Origin: an uncultured Prevotella sp.
GTDB taxonomy: Bacteria; Bacteroidota; Bacteroidia; Bacteroidales; Bacteroidaceae
Reading direction: 5' to 3'
Length of the DNA: 64,000 nucleotides
Assembly (NCBI GenBank): GCA_905233245.1
Contig: CAJODK010000001.1
Coordinates: 124,001-188,000 of the forward strand
The notes under the pieces were generated by a model, which had not been told where the DNA came from, did no database searches, and saw only the letters and a program-made list of their open reading frames with translations. This document shows, piece after piece, positions 35,387 through 45,103 of this stretch (its first letter is position 1; every line of letters begins with the position of its first letter). The position numbers and the translations under genes were made by a program.

Positions 35387-35744
35387 CGTACTGATATCCA
35401 TAGGAGCCAACACAGAGCACGAACGTCAGATACTCCGTGCCAAGAGCACCTTGCGTCGTGCTTTCCCCGATATACAGTTTACCCATGCCGTCATTACTCC
35501 CGCTTATGGCATGCCCGAGGACACACCACAGTATATCAATATGCTCGCCCGTTTTACCACCCCACTTGATGAGGACGCTCTCATCACCCAACTCAAGGAT
35601 ATGGAGAAGCGTCTGGGCAACAGCGCCGCCCTGCGATCCGCTGGTACGGTGATGATGGATATCGACCTGCTGAGCTACAACGACCACAAACGACATCTCG
35701 AAGATTGGAAACGCCCCTACATAAAAGAACTCTTACGCTCCTGA
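35376..35744 (+). CDS. folK: Short FolK-like hydroxymethylpterin pyrophosphokinase
   Basis: 122 residues from the GTG at 35376; earlier in-frame codons only restate the prfC region. HPPK features: [15 protein letters not shown] (N-terminal strand and loop), [28 protein letters not shown], and the metal-binding pair in [11 protein letters not shown]. Compared with E. coli FolK (about 159 residues) the Arg-Trp-Gly-Pro-Arg stretch before the Asp pair is replaced by LRSAGTV, and the C-terminal third is missing. It may be a reduced but active form, or an inactive relative. Overlaps prfC by 11 bp and the TPR gene by 40 bp. Confidence 0.68.
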   Translation: MNSNVLISIGANTEHERQILRAKSTLRRAFPDIQFTHAVITPAYGMPEDTPQYINMLARFTTPLDEDALITQLKDMEKRLGNSAALRSAGTVMMDIDLLSYNDHKRHLEDWKRPYIKELLRS

Positions 35745-36385
35745 TTCTCGCCATCGCTTTTTCTTTGGCAGTATTGTCAGACAGTCGCCGAGAGCAGGAC
35801 AAGGAACTCCTCGGCAAGGCCATCGAGTATTATCAGGGACGCAAATACCATGAGTGCATACTCACCTTCGAGCGCCTGCGTCGGCACTACCAGCTCAATC
35901 CCCGCTTTACCGCCTATCTGGGGTTCAGCTACTACAAGGAGCGCCAGTACGAGGAGGCAGTAGCATGTCTCAGGGAGGGTATCCCCTCGCTCTCTGTCTA
36001 TTCACCCCGGGAGCAGGCCGTCTATCTCTATGCCTGCGCCGAGAGTCTCTTCCTGCTGGGCCAGTACAGCGAAGCACTCCCCTACTACACCCAGGCTCTG
36101 CCTATGGTGAGCGGTTGTGATGCAGCAGATATCAACTACCACATGGGCTTCGCCTACTACATGCAGATGCCTCCCGACACCTACTCAGCCTACCAGCACC
36201 TCACTATGGCCAATGAGCAGTATGTCGCAGCATCTCATCACTCACCCCTCGACGAACTACATTCCGCCCGTTTGGCACAGACCACCACCATGCTGCGAGC
36301 CCTCAAGCAATACTTCGAACCCACCGACACAGTTTTGACAGACACAATACCTACCGACACACTCACAGAGGTTAAAAATCCTTAA
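35705..36385 (+). CDS. TPR-repeat protein, membrane-anchored or exported
   Basis: 226 residues from a TTG inside folK. An N-terminal hydrophobic segment ([15 protein letters not shown]) is a signal anchor or signal peptide. TPR-like repeats follow: AIEYYQGRKYHECILTFERL, FSYYKERQYEEAVACLREG, and LLGQYSEALPYYTQAL. The C-terminal end is Thr/Asp-rich (TDTVLTDTIPTDTLTE). Function unknown. Last gene before the rpsP promoter. Confidence 0.68.
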   Translation: METPLHKRTLTLLILAIAFSLAVLSDSRREQDKELLGKAIEYYQGRKYHECILTFERLRRHYQLNPRFTAYLGFSYYKERQYEEAVACLREGIPSLSVYSPREQAVYLYACAESLFLLGQYSEALPYYTQALPMVSGCDAADINYHMGFAYYMQMPPDTYSAYQHLTMANEQYVAASHHSPLDELHSARLAQTTTMLRALKQYFEPTDTVLTDTIPTDTLTEVKNP

Positions 36386-36406
36386 AGATTTATTCTTCTT
36401 TCATCC

Positions 36407-36427
36407 TTCAACTTTCAACTTTCAACT
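36407..36427. repeat. Heptamer array TTCAACT x3 at the rpsP promoter
   Basis: Three perfect copies of TTCAACT just upstream of the -7 element; an almost identical array and promoter lie at 40106-40149. Confidence 0.9.
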
Positions 36428-36443
36428 AAAATTAGTACCTTTG
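36413..36443 (+). promoter_or_regulatory. Promoter of rpsP
   Basis: TACCTTTG at 36436-36443. The -33 position (36413-36416), 19 bp upstream, is TTTC supplied by the TTCAACT array instead of TTTG. The leader is about 60 bases long. Confidence 0.65.
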
Positions 36444-36509
36444 CACCCGCTTTCACGAGTTGGAAGTTAATTCACATCTATTCATTAACAACAAAAGTTA
36501 TTTAAACAA

Positions 36510-37064
36510 ATGGCAACAAAAATTCGTTTGCAGCGTGGCGGCCGTAAGAGCTATGCATTCTACAGCATCGTTATCGCTGACGTAAGAGCTCCACGTGATG
36601 GTAAGTTTACTGAGAAGATTGGTACCTACAACCCAAACACCAATCCTGCCACAGTAGATCTGAATTTCGAGCGTGCACTCTACTGGGTAGAGAATGGCGC
36701 ACAGCCTACTGACACCGTTCGCACTATTCTTTCTAACGAGGGCGTAATGCTCATGAAGCACCTCAAGGGTGGCGTTAAGAAGGGTGCTTTCGACGAGGCT
36801 GCTGCACAGGCTAAGTTCGATGCTTGGAAGCAGGCTAAGACTCAGGGTGTCGAGGCTATCAAGACTAAGGAGGCTGATGCTAAGAAGGCAGCTAAGAAGG
36901 CTAACCTCGAGGCAGAGAAGAAGGCTAACGAGGCTAAGGCTAAGGCTATCGCTGACAAGAAGGCTGCTGAGGTAGCAGAGGCAGAAGCTGCTGCTGCTGA
37001 GCAGGCTGCAGAGACCGCTGAGGCTCCTGCTGAGGAGGCTGCAGAGGCTCCAGCTGAGGCTTAA
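36510..37064 (+). CDS. rpsP: Ribosomal protein bS16 with long Ala/Lys-rich tail
   Basis: 184 residues; the bS16 core (about 80-90 residues: [44 protein letters not shown]) assembles into the 30S body. The rest is a Lys/Ala/Glu helix-like extension ending in [14 protein letters not shown], as is usual in Bacteroidales S16. The codon use is strongly biased (GCT, AAG), fitting high expression, and differs from its neighbours. Ends in a strong terminator hairpin. Confidence 0.95.
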   Translation: MATKIRLQRGGRKSYAFYSIVIADVRAPRDGKFTEKIGTYNPNTNPATVDLNFERALYWVENGAQPTDTVRTILSNEGVMLMKHLKGGVKKGAFDEAAAQAKFDAWKQAKTQGVEAIKTKEADAKKAAKKANLEAEKKANEAKAKAIADKKAAEVAEAEAAAAEQAAETAEAPAEEAAEAPAEA

Positions 37065-37092
37065 GTCTAAGTACAACGTACACAGAGCAACA

Positions 37093-37136
37093 AGAGATGT
37101 ACAAGCCTCGTGGGGCATGTGCATCTCTTTCTTTTT
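37093..37136 (+). terminator. Intrinsic terminator after rpsP
   Basis: An 11-bp stem (37093-37103 with 37118-37128, one G-U pair), extended inside by GCC/GGC pairs, followed by TTCTTTTT. It ends about six bases before the ATG of the next gene, leaving no room for a separate promoter. Confidence 0.8.
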
Positions 37137-37142
37137 CAGGCT

Positions 37143-37720
37143 ATGCGCATAAAACTAAAGATACAGGGCGTCATTGACGTGATAGCAGACCACTCCGTCT
37201 CACTGCTCATTCTCACCGACGAGGACGAGCAGCGACAGATGACCATACTCATCGACGAGGTCATGCGCCACGAGATAGCCATACGCCGCGGAAAGTATGT
37301 AGGCACCCTGCAGCAGCGCACCAATGCCATCAATTACCTGCAGTACTGCCTGCCTGAGACTCTCAGCAGTGCTATCAAGTACCTCACCAATGTAGAGTTC
37401 TGTGTCGTCATCGTCAATATCTTCGACGGGCAGTACAGCGCTATCCTTGAGGATATGCGTACTGGCACCGCCTTCCCCATACGAGTCAGCGACGGCGCAT
37501 TGTTCGCCTATGCCGACCCTCACGTACCTCTCTACATAGAGAAGACCCTGTGGGATGCTCAGAGCACCAAGTACCTGGGGGATAATCCTAAGGGCGTCTC
37601 CCTACCCCTCAACACTCTCTCCGTCTCCATGCTCAAGCATGCCATGCAGCAATGCATCGACGAGGAGAAGTACGAGGCCGCCCAGCAAATCAAGGAAGAA
37701 CTGGAGAGGAGGGCAAAAAG

Positions 37721-37724
<4 letters not shown>
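37143..37724 (+). CDS. Bifunctional nuclease-domain (DUF151) protein with UVR motif
   Basis: 193 residues from ATG 37143; an upstream extension of the frame would lie inside the rpsP terminator. The BFN domain covers about residues 1-135 (HSVSLLILTDEDEQRQMTIL; VEFCVVIVNIFDGQYSA). The C-terminus has a UVR-like helix pair (AMQQCIDEEKYEAAQQIKEEL), as found in UvrB and ClpC. This combination is common in Bacteroidota; DNase/RNase activity was reported for plant homologues and is unproven here. TTGA overlap with rsmE couples the two. Confidence 0.8.
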
Positions 37725-40118
<2,394 letters not shown>

Positions 40119-40133
<15 letters not shown>

Positions 40134-40149
40134 AAAATTCGTACCTTTG
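40119..40149 (+). promoter_or_regulatory. Promoter of the DUF4827 gene
   Basis: TACCTTTG at 40142-40149; exactly 19 bp upstream the TTCAACT array places TTTC (40119-40122) at the -33 position. Confidence 0.65.
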
Positions 40150-40174
40150 CAAGGAATTTTTCGACTTACACGCA

Positions 40175-40825
40175 GTGAATAATATTTCAAAATACAAAAA
40201 GAGCTCGTTCTTGTTCCAGTTAGCGTTAGCGTTAACGTTGGCGATAGCCTCCTTCACCTCTTGCAGCAAGGAAGAGACCTACGCCGAGCAGCGCGAGCGC
40301 GAGCTCAACAATATCAGCAAGTTTATAGCCAAGGAAGGTATCAGCGTCATCGACGAGAAGACCTTCAAGAATCAGGGCTACACCACTGAGGAGAATCAGT
40401 ACGTCCTCTTCAATAACACCGGCGTCTATATGAACATCGTGGAGAAAGGTCCCGAGGACGGTATCGAGCTCACCAAGGCTGGCGACCACGCCGAGGTACT
40501 CGTGCGCTTCTCAGAGCGCAATCTCAACGGCGACTCCATCCAGTGCACCAATTTCGGTCCCTCCTACGCCATCCTGCCCGACAAGTTCACCGTACACAAT
40601 TACTCAGGCACCTACTACGCCACCTTCGTTTACGGACGTATGGTCTCCTACTACGGTTCCACGTCAGTACCAGGCGGCTGGCTCGTCCCCTTGCGCTACA
40701 TACGCCTCGGCCGTCCAGACCGCACCATCGTGCGTCTCATCGTGCCCCATGACCAGGGCACCGCACGTGCCTCCTCAGGCGTCTATGCCTGCTTCTACTA
40801 CCTAGAATACTTATTGGACAGATAA
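40175..40825 (+). CDS. DUF4827 lipoprotein
   Basis: 216 residues from a GTG. The signal peptide core (FLFQLALALTLAIASFTSC) ends in a lipobox and is partly written by a 6-bp array. The mature part matches what I recall of DUF4827: YAEQRERELNNISKFIAKEG, YVLFNNTGVYMNIVEKG, AEVLVRFSERNLNGDS. These features resemble FKBP-like Bacteroidota lipoproteins, but the function is unknown. The gene is 11 bp upstream of the mutase gene and probably co-transcribed with it. Confidence 0.78.
   Translation: MNNISKYKKSSFLFQLALALTLAIASFTSCSKEETYAEQRERELNNISKFIAKEGISVIDEKTFKNQGYTTEENQYVLFNNTGVYMNIVEKGPEDGIELTKAGDHAEVLVRFSERNLNGDSIQCTNFGPSYAILPDKFTVHNYSGTYYATFVYGRMVSYYGSTSVPGGWLVPLRYIRLGRPDRTIVRLIVPHDQGTARASSGVYACFYYLEYLLDR
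40220..40243. repeat. Hexamer array in the DUF4827 signal peptide
   Basis: TTAGCG, TTAGCG, TTAACG, TTGGCG: four in-frame units encoding Leu-Ala-Leu-Ala-Leu-Thr-Leu-Ala. Confidence 0.9.
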
Positions 40826-40836
40826 AGATAAAAACC

Positions 40837-42249
40837 ATGTCACTAATCAAATCCATCTCAGGCATCCGCGGCACTATCGGCGGACCTGCGGGCGACACGC
40901 TCAATCCCCTTGACATAGTAAAGTTTACCTCAGCCTACGCCACCTTCATACGCAAGCAGGCACCCAACGGCTCAGGCAAGATAGTAGTAGGACGCGATGC
41001 ACGCATCTCAGGTGAGATGGTCAGAAGTGTCGTCTGCGGCACCCTCATGGGCATGGGCTACGACGTCATCAATATCGGCCTCGCCTCCACCCCCACCACC
41101 GAACTCGCTGTCACCATGGCAGGCGCTGACGGAGGCATCATCATCACCGCCTCCCACAATCCGCGCCACTGGAACGCCCTCAAGCTCCTCAACAGCCAGG
41201 GCGAATTCCTCACCGCCAGCGACGGTGCAGAAGTGCTCGCCATAGCAGAGCAGGAAGCCTTCGAGTACGCTGACGTGGACCACCTCGGCAAATATACAGA
41301 GGAAAGTTTCGACGAGCGCCACATACAGTCAGTCCTCGACCTCCAGCTCGTCAATGTCGAGGCCATCAAGAAAGCACAGTTCAAGGTAGTCGTTGACTCC
41401 ATCAACTCCGTAGGAGGCATCATCCTCCCACAGCTGCTCGACCGCCTCGGCGTCAGCTACACCTTCCTCAATCAGGAGCCCAACGGCGACTTCCAGCACA
41501 ATCCCGAACCCCTTGAGAAGAATCTCTCAGGCATCATGCAGACCCTCAAGCAGGGCGGCTACGACCTCGGCATCGTCGTTGACCCCGATGTAGATCGCCT
41601 CGCCTTCATCTGCGAGGACGGCCAGATGTACGGAGAGGAATACACCCTCGTCTCCGTAGCCGACTACGTCCTCTCCCACACCTCTAACCTCTCAACTCTA
41701 ACCTCTAACCTCTCAACTGTCTCCAACCTCTCCTCCACCCGCGCCCTTCGCGACGTCACGGAGCAGTACGGAGGCACCTACACCGCAGCAGCCGTTGGTG
41801 AAGTCAATGTCACCACCAAGATGAAGGAAGTAGGCGCCGTCATCGGAGGCGAAGGCAATGGCGGAGTCATCTATCCAGAGAGCCACTACGGCCGCGACGC
41901 CCTCGTAGGCATCGCCCTCTTCCTCAGCCTCCTGGCAGAGAAGCAGATGAAGGTCAGTGAGCTCCGCAAGACATACCCCGAATACTCCATCGCCAAGAAC
42001 CGCATCGACCTCACCCCCGACACCGACGTCGATGCCATCCTCCGTCAGGTCAAGGAGAAGTACTCCGCCCTACCCGATGTCACCGTCAATGACATCGACG
42101 GCGTCAAGCTCGACTTCCCCGACAAGTGGGTACACCTGCGCAAGTCGAACACCGAGCCCATCATCCGCGTCTATAGCGAGGCCCACACCATGCAAGAGGC
42201 CGATGAGATAGGCAAGCAAATCATGGACATCGTACTCTCGATGCAGTAA
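40837..42249 (+). CDS. glmM: Phosphoglucosamine mutase / phosphomannomutase family
   Basis: 470 residues. Active-site Ser106 (TASHNP), metal-binding Asp249, Asp251 and Asp253 (DPDVDR), sugar loop GGEGNGG from residue 336-337, and phosphate-binding RKSNTEPIIR near the C-terminus are intact. Bacteroidales use such enzymes as GlmM (glucosamine-6-P to glucosamine-1-P for UDP-GlcNAc); a phosphomannomutase role cannot be excluded. A Ser/Leu/Thr-rich insertion at residues 280-301 is written by a heptamer array (41682-41716) and probably forms a surface loop. Confidence 0.85.
   Translation: MSLIKSISGIRGTIGGPAGDTLNPLDIVKFTSAYATFIRKQAPNGSGKIVVGRDARISGEMVRSVVCGTLMGMGYDVINIGLASTPTTELAVTMAGADGGIIITASHNPRHWNALKLLNSQGEFLTASDGAEVLAIAEQEAFEYADVDHLGKYTEESFDERHIQSVLDLQLVNVEAIKKAQFKVVVDSINSVGGIILPQLLDRLGVSYTFLNQEPNGDFQHNPEPLEKNLSGIMQTLKQGGYDLGIVVDPDVDRLAFICEDGQMYGEEYTLVSVADYVLSHTSNLSTLTSNLSTVSNLSSTRALRDVTEQYGGTYTAAAVGEVNVTTKMKEVGAVIGGEGNGGVIYPESHYGRDALVGIALFLSLLAEKQMKVSELRKTYPEYSIAKNRIDLTPDTDVDAILRQVKEKYSALPDVTVNDIDGVKLDFPDKWVHLRKSNTEPIIRVYSEAHTMQEADEIGKQIMDIVLSMQ
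41682..41716. repeat. Heptamer array inside the mutase gene
   Basis: CTCTAAC, CTCTCAA, CTCTAAC, CTCTAAC, CTCTCAA, then degenerate copies to about 41735. In frame it gives Ser-Asn-Leu-Ser-Thr-Leu-Thr-Ser-Asn-Leu-Ser-Thr. Confidence 0.9.
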
Positions 42250-42276
42250 ACTAAGTAGATGTTGTTATTACTAAGT

Positions 42277-42311
42277 AAGGGCGCGCTATTGCTATGCAAC
42301 AGCGCGCCCTT
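42277..42311. terminator. GC-rich hairpin between convergent glmM and rng
   Basis: Perfect 11-bp stem AAGGGCGCGCT / AGCGCGCCCTT around a 13-base loop, without a T-run. A second small hairpin (AATCCG-ACT-CGGATT, 42329-42343) follows. It may stop transcription or protect the mRNA end. Confidence 0.5.
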
Positions 42312-42351
42312 GCTATGCTAGGGCATACAATCCGACTCGGATTACTTGCAG

Positions 42352-42434
42352 AAGCTAAGCACCTACATCTGGAAGCTTAGCACCCGTACGTGGGCGCTAA
42401 GTACCAGCAGATGGAGGCAAAGCACCCATCACAC
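42352..42434. repeat. Four imperfect 21-bp repeats
   Basis: Units start at 42352, 42373, 42394 and 42415 and share the pattern AAGCTAAGCACC, six variable bases, TGG. The last copy ends at the rng stop codon. It is not a CRISPR: units are head to tail without spacers. Confidence 0.75.
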
Positions 42435-42437
42435 AAA

Positions 42438-44033
42438 CTACTCCCCGTCAGTATCCTGCGTCATGTCGATGACATTGCCGTGACGGTCACGGAAGGTGTA
42501 GTCGAGATATGCAAGGTCCTGAGAGGGTACGATGTCGAAGGAGGGGAAGAGGAACGAGAAGAGGCTGCCGTAGCGCAGTTGCCAGCGACGCTTCAGGCTC
42601 CACCAGCCGCGATTGAGATAGGAGGCTACGAAGGGGTGGACATAGAGGGTGAAACGGCGCTCGCCGACCTGACGGGTGAGGTAGGCGATTTTCTGCTCGA
42701 GGGTGTCGGTGAAGAGGAGGCTGCTCTTGATGGTGCCCTTGCCTCCGCAGGTGGGGCACTGCTCCTCTACCCTGACAGTGATGGCGGGACGCACGCGCTG
42801 GCGAGTAATCTGCATGAGGCCGAATTTGCTCAGGGGCAGGATATTGTGGCGGGCGCGGTCTTTCTGCATGTTCTTACACATGCGCTCGTAGAGGAGCTGA
42901 CGGTCCTCGGCGAGGTTCATATCTATGAAGTCGATGATGATGATGCCTCCGATGTCGCGCAGGCGGAGCTGGCGTGCTATCTCGTCGGCTGCTCCGAGGT
43001 TGACGTCGAGGGCGTTGGCTTCCTGTCCGTTGACGCCGCGTGCACGGTTGCCGCTGTTGACATCGATGACGTGCATCGCCTCGGTATGCTCTATGATGAG
43101 GTAGGCTCCGTGTGAGTAGTTGACGGTCTTGCCGAAGCCTGACTTTATCTGTTTGGTGACATTGAAATTGTCGAAGATGGGCACCTTGCCTTCATAGTGC
43201 TTGACGATGCCGACGCGGTCTGGTGCTATCTGCTGTACGTAGGCGCGCACCTCCTCATAGACGGCGCGGTCATTGACATAGACGCCTTCGTAGGTGGGAT
43301 TGAAGAGGTCGCGGAGCATGGCGACGGCACGGCTGGTCTCCTCGAAAACGAGACGGGGACGCTCGGTGGCTGTCTGCACCTTGCGCTGCACGGAGAGCCA
43401 TCGCTCGTTGAGGAGATTCATATCCTCGCGTATATCCTCCAGGCGGAGTCCTTCGGCTACGGTGCGCACGATGATGCCGCAGTTCTTGGGCTTGAGGTTC
43501 TGTGCTATCTGCTTGAGGCGGGTGCGCTCCTTGCCGTTCTTTATCTTGCCTGATACGCTGACCTTGTCACCGAATGGTATGAGGACGAGGTAGCGGCCGG
43601 CGAAGGAGATTTCGGTGGTGATGCGCGGTCCCTTGGTGGAGATGGGCTCCTTGACTATCTGCACAAGGATGTCCTTGCCCACGTCGAGGTGACTGGTGAT
43701 GGTGCCTTCCTTGGGCAGGTCGGGCAGTCGCTTGGCATTGTCAAAGGGGAAGAGATTCTTGCGGTCGCTGGTGACCTGCTTGAGCCACTTCTCCTGTGAG
43801 GAGTACTGCAGTCCGAGGTCGAGGTAGTGGAGGAATGCTTCACGCTCGTAACCCACACTGACAAAGGACGCATTGAGCCCCGGCATTATCTTCTTGACTT
43901 TGGCAAGATAGATATTGCCGACGGAGAAGGAAGCGTCGCGGGGCTCGGTCTGGTATTCCACCAGGTCCTTGTCCTCGAGCAGTGCTATGGATATCTCTTT
44001 CTCTCTAACGTCGATTATCAGTTCGGAAGTCAT
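42438..44033 (-). CDS. rng: Ribonuclease E/G family endoribonuclease
   Basis: 531 residues, RNase G size. The S1 domain lies near the N-terminus (FSVGNIYLAKVKKIMPGLNASFVSVG) and the catalytic part includes RGVNGQEAN, the metal-binding Asp motifs HVIDVNSGN and IIIDFIDM, and the zinc-link CPTCGGKG for dimer formation. RNase G trims 16S rRNA and helps mRNA decay. It lies downstream of HU and the COX24-domain gene but behind a terminator-like hairpin, so it may be expressed by read-through; its 44034-44080 leader has three TTTTACTC copies. Confidence 0.92.
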   Translation of the reverse strand: MTSELIIDVREKEISIALLEDKDLVEYQTEPRDASFSVGNIYLAKVKKIMPGLNASFVSVGYEREAFLHYLDLGLQYSSQEKWLKQVTSDRKNLFPFDNAKRLPDLPKEGTITSHLDVGKDILVQIVKEPISTKGPRITTEISFAGRYLVLIPFGDKVSVSGKIKNGKERTRLKQIAQNLKPKNCGIIVRTVAEGLRLEDIREDMNLLNERWLSVQRKVQTATERPRLVFEETSRAVAMLRDLFNPTYEGVYVNDRAVYEEVRAYVQQIAPDRVGIVKHYEGKVPIFDNFNVTKQIKSGFGKTVNYSHGAYLIIEHTEAMHVIDVNSGNRARGVNGQEANALDVNLGAADEIARQLRLRDIGGIIIIDFIDMNLAEDRQLLYERMCKNMQKDRARHNILPLSKFGLMQITRQRVRPAITVRVEEQCPTCGGKGTIKSSLLFTDTLEQKIAYLTRQVGERRFTLYVHPFVASYLNRGWWSLKRRWQLRYGSLFSFLFPSFDIVPSQDLAYLDYTFRDRHGNVIDMTQDTDGE

Positions 44034-44071
44034 TTTTTTTAGGGGAGTAAAAAAGAGAGTAAAAGGGGGAG

Positions 44072-44119
44072 TAAAACAAAAAGAGCGGGAGAATCCGTGA
44101 AGGATGCTCTCTCGCTCTT
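44072..44119 (-). terminator. Intrinsic terminator between the COX24-domain gene and rng
   Basis: Read on the minus strand, AAGAGCGAGAG...ATCC pairs with GGAT...CTCCCGCTCTT (44119-44081), followed by TTTGTTTT. Confidence 0.65.
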
Positions 44120-44149
44120 GAATGTCTTGGGATGAAACCGAAGAAAGGT

Positions 44150-44239
44150 TTACTTGCTCTTATGGCGATTCTTTCTCAGTCTCTTCTTACGCTTGTGAGT
44201 AGCCATCTTGTGGCCCTTCTTTTTCTTTCCGTTAGGCAT
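44150..44239 (-). CDS. AURKAIP1/COX24-domain mini-protein, ribosome-associated
   Basis: 29 residues: MPNGKKKKGHKMATHKRKK, then RLRKNRHKSK. More than half are Lys/Arg. Very short proteins with this pattern are annotated in Bacteroidota as AURKAIP1/COX24 domain proteins; the mitochondrial relative is the small-subunit protein mS38, so a role as a small ribosomal protein is likely (inference). It sits between HU and rng on the same strand, 42 bp after the HU stop, and ends before a terminator. Confidence 0.82.
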   Translation of the reverse strand: MPNGKKKKGHKMATHKRKKRLRKNRHKSK

Positions 44240-44252
44240 AGTCTTTTATTAT

Positions 44253-44287
44253 TTTAATGTTTAATCTTTAATCTTTAATGTTTAATC
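44253..44287. repeat. Heptamer array TTTAATS x5 spanning the HU stop codon
   Basis: TTTAATG, TTTAATC, TTTAATC, TTTAATG, TTTAATC. The HU stop codon (44282-44284) is inside the last unit and the array fills most of the spacer to the COX24-domain gene. Confidence 0.95.
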
Positions 44288-44578
44288 CTCCGAGGTCACT
44301 TCCTCACCCCTCATGCGCTGCTGGAAGCTCTTTGCTGGCTTGAATCCAGGGAAATTGTGTGCAGGGATGGTGATGGTGGTGTTCTTTGAGATGTTGCGTG
44401 CGGTCTTGGTAGCGCGCTTCTTGACGAGGAATGTGCCGAAGCCGCGGAGATATACATTCTCCTCGTTGCACATAGCGTCACGAATGATTCTCATAGTTGC
44501 CTCTACGCATACGGAAGCGTCCTTCTTGGCTACTCCCGTGGTAGCTACTATCTCGTTGATGATGTCTGCTTTTGTCAT
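44282..44578 (-). CDS. HU-family DNA-binding protein
   Basis: 98 residues from Met at 44578; the upstream frame (MHANSKKSHKE) is outside the conserved domain. The HU/IHF fold is clear: MTKADIINEIVATTGVAKKD, then VYLRGFGTFLVKKRA, a DNA-binding arm, and HNFPGFKPAKSFQQRM with the intercalating Pro region. HU compacts and bends DNA. The acidic tail (GEEVTSED) is typical for Bacteroidota HU. Confidence 0.93.
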   Translation of the reverse strand: MTKADIINEIVATTGVAKKDASVCVEATMRIIRDAMCNEENVYLRGFGTFLVKKRATKTARNISKNTTITIPAHNFPGFKPAKSFQQRMRGEEVTSED

Positions 44579-44608
44579 TTCTTTGTGTGATTTTTTTGAA
44601 TTTGCGTG

Positions 44609-44616
44609 CAAAGTTA
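44609..44616 (-). promoter_or_regulatory. -7 element of the HU gene
   Basis: TAACTTTG on the minus strand, about 30 bp before the start codon; the -33 match is poor. Confidence 0.5.
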
Positions 44617-44665
44617 CTAAAAAAAAGTAAGTTACGAAAATCTTTTTGCTTTTTTTTAATAAAAA

Positions 44666-45103
44666 TCAAGAGAAAGCAAGGGGCAGAAGTTCTTCTATGC
44701 TGCCGGCAATGACGGCCTCGCTGCCTGAGGACATGATGATGCGTATGCTGCTCTGGTAGCGCTGCTGTGTCTCGGCGATGACCTGACGGCACATGCCGCA
44801 AGGGGTGACGGGCTGGTCTGTGAGGTGGTCGCCGTCGCGTGCTGCGAGTGCCATGGCGATGACGGGAACGCCGGGGTATAGATTCTGCGCTGTGGCGAGT
44901 GCAGAACGCTCGGCGCAGATGCCGCAGGGGTATGAGGCATTCTCCTGATTGGCACCACGGATGACCTCGCCGTTGGAGAGTAGCACGGCGCATCCTACAT
45001 GGAAATGGCTGTAGGGGGCGTAGGATAGCATGGTGGCTTTCTGGGCTTCCTCTACGAGGAGTGCGTCTTCGGCGAGGAGTTCGGTTATGGTTACTTTATT
45101 CAT
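44666..45103 (-). CDS. cdd: Cytidine deaminase
   Basis: 145 residues. Deaminates cytidine and deoxycytidine to uridine for pyrimidine salvage. Zinc motifs PCGICAERSA (Cys and catalytic Glu) and PCGMCRQV are intact, and SYAPYSHFHVGCAVL starts the core. Its start overlaps the beta-helix lipoprotein gene by 8 bp; it is the last gene of the long purA-to-cdd run. Confidence 0.95.
   Translation of the reverse strand: MNKVTITELLAEDALLVEEAQKATMLSYAPYSHFHVGCAVLLSNGEVIRGANQENASYPCGICAERSALATAQNLYPGVPVIAMALAARDGDHLTDQPVTPCGMCRQVIAETQQRYQSSIRIIMSSGSEAVIAGSIEELLPLAFS

Noticed and set aside
42301..42360. Possible tRNA between glmM and rng
   Set aside because: Two small hairpins are present but there is no cloverleaf, T-arm motif or acceptor stem.
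42352..42434. Possible CRISPR array
   Set aside because: Units of 21 bp are head to tail with only six variable bases; no spacer of normal size and no cas genes.
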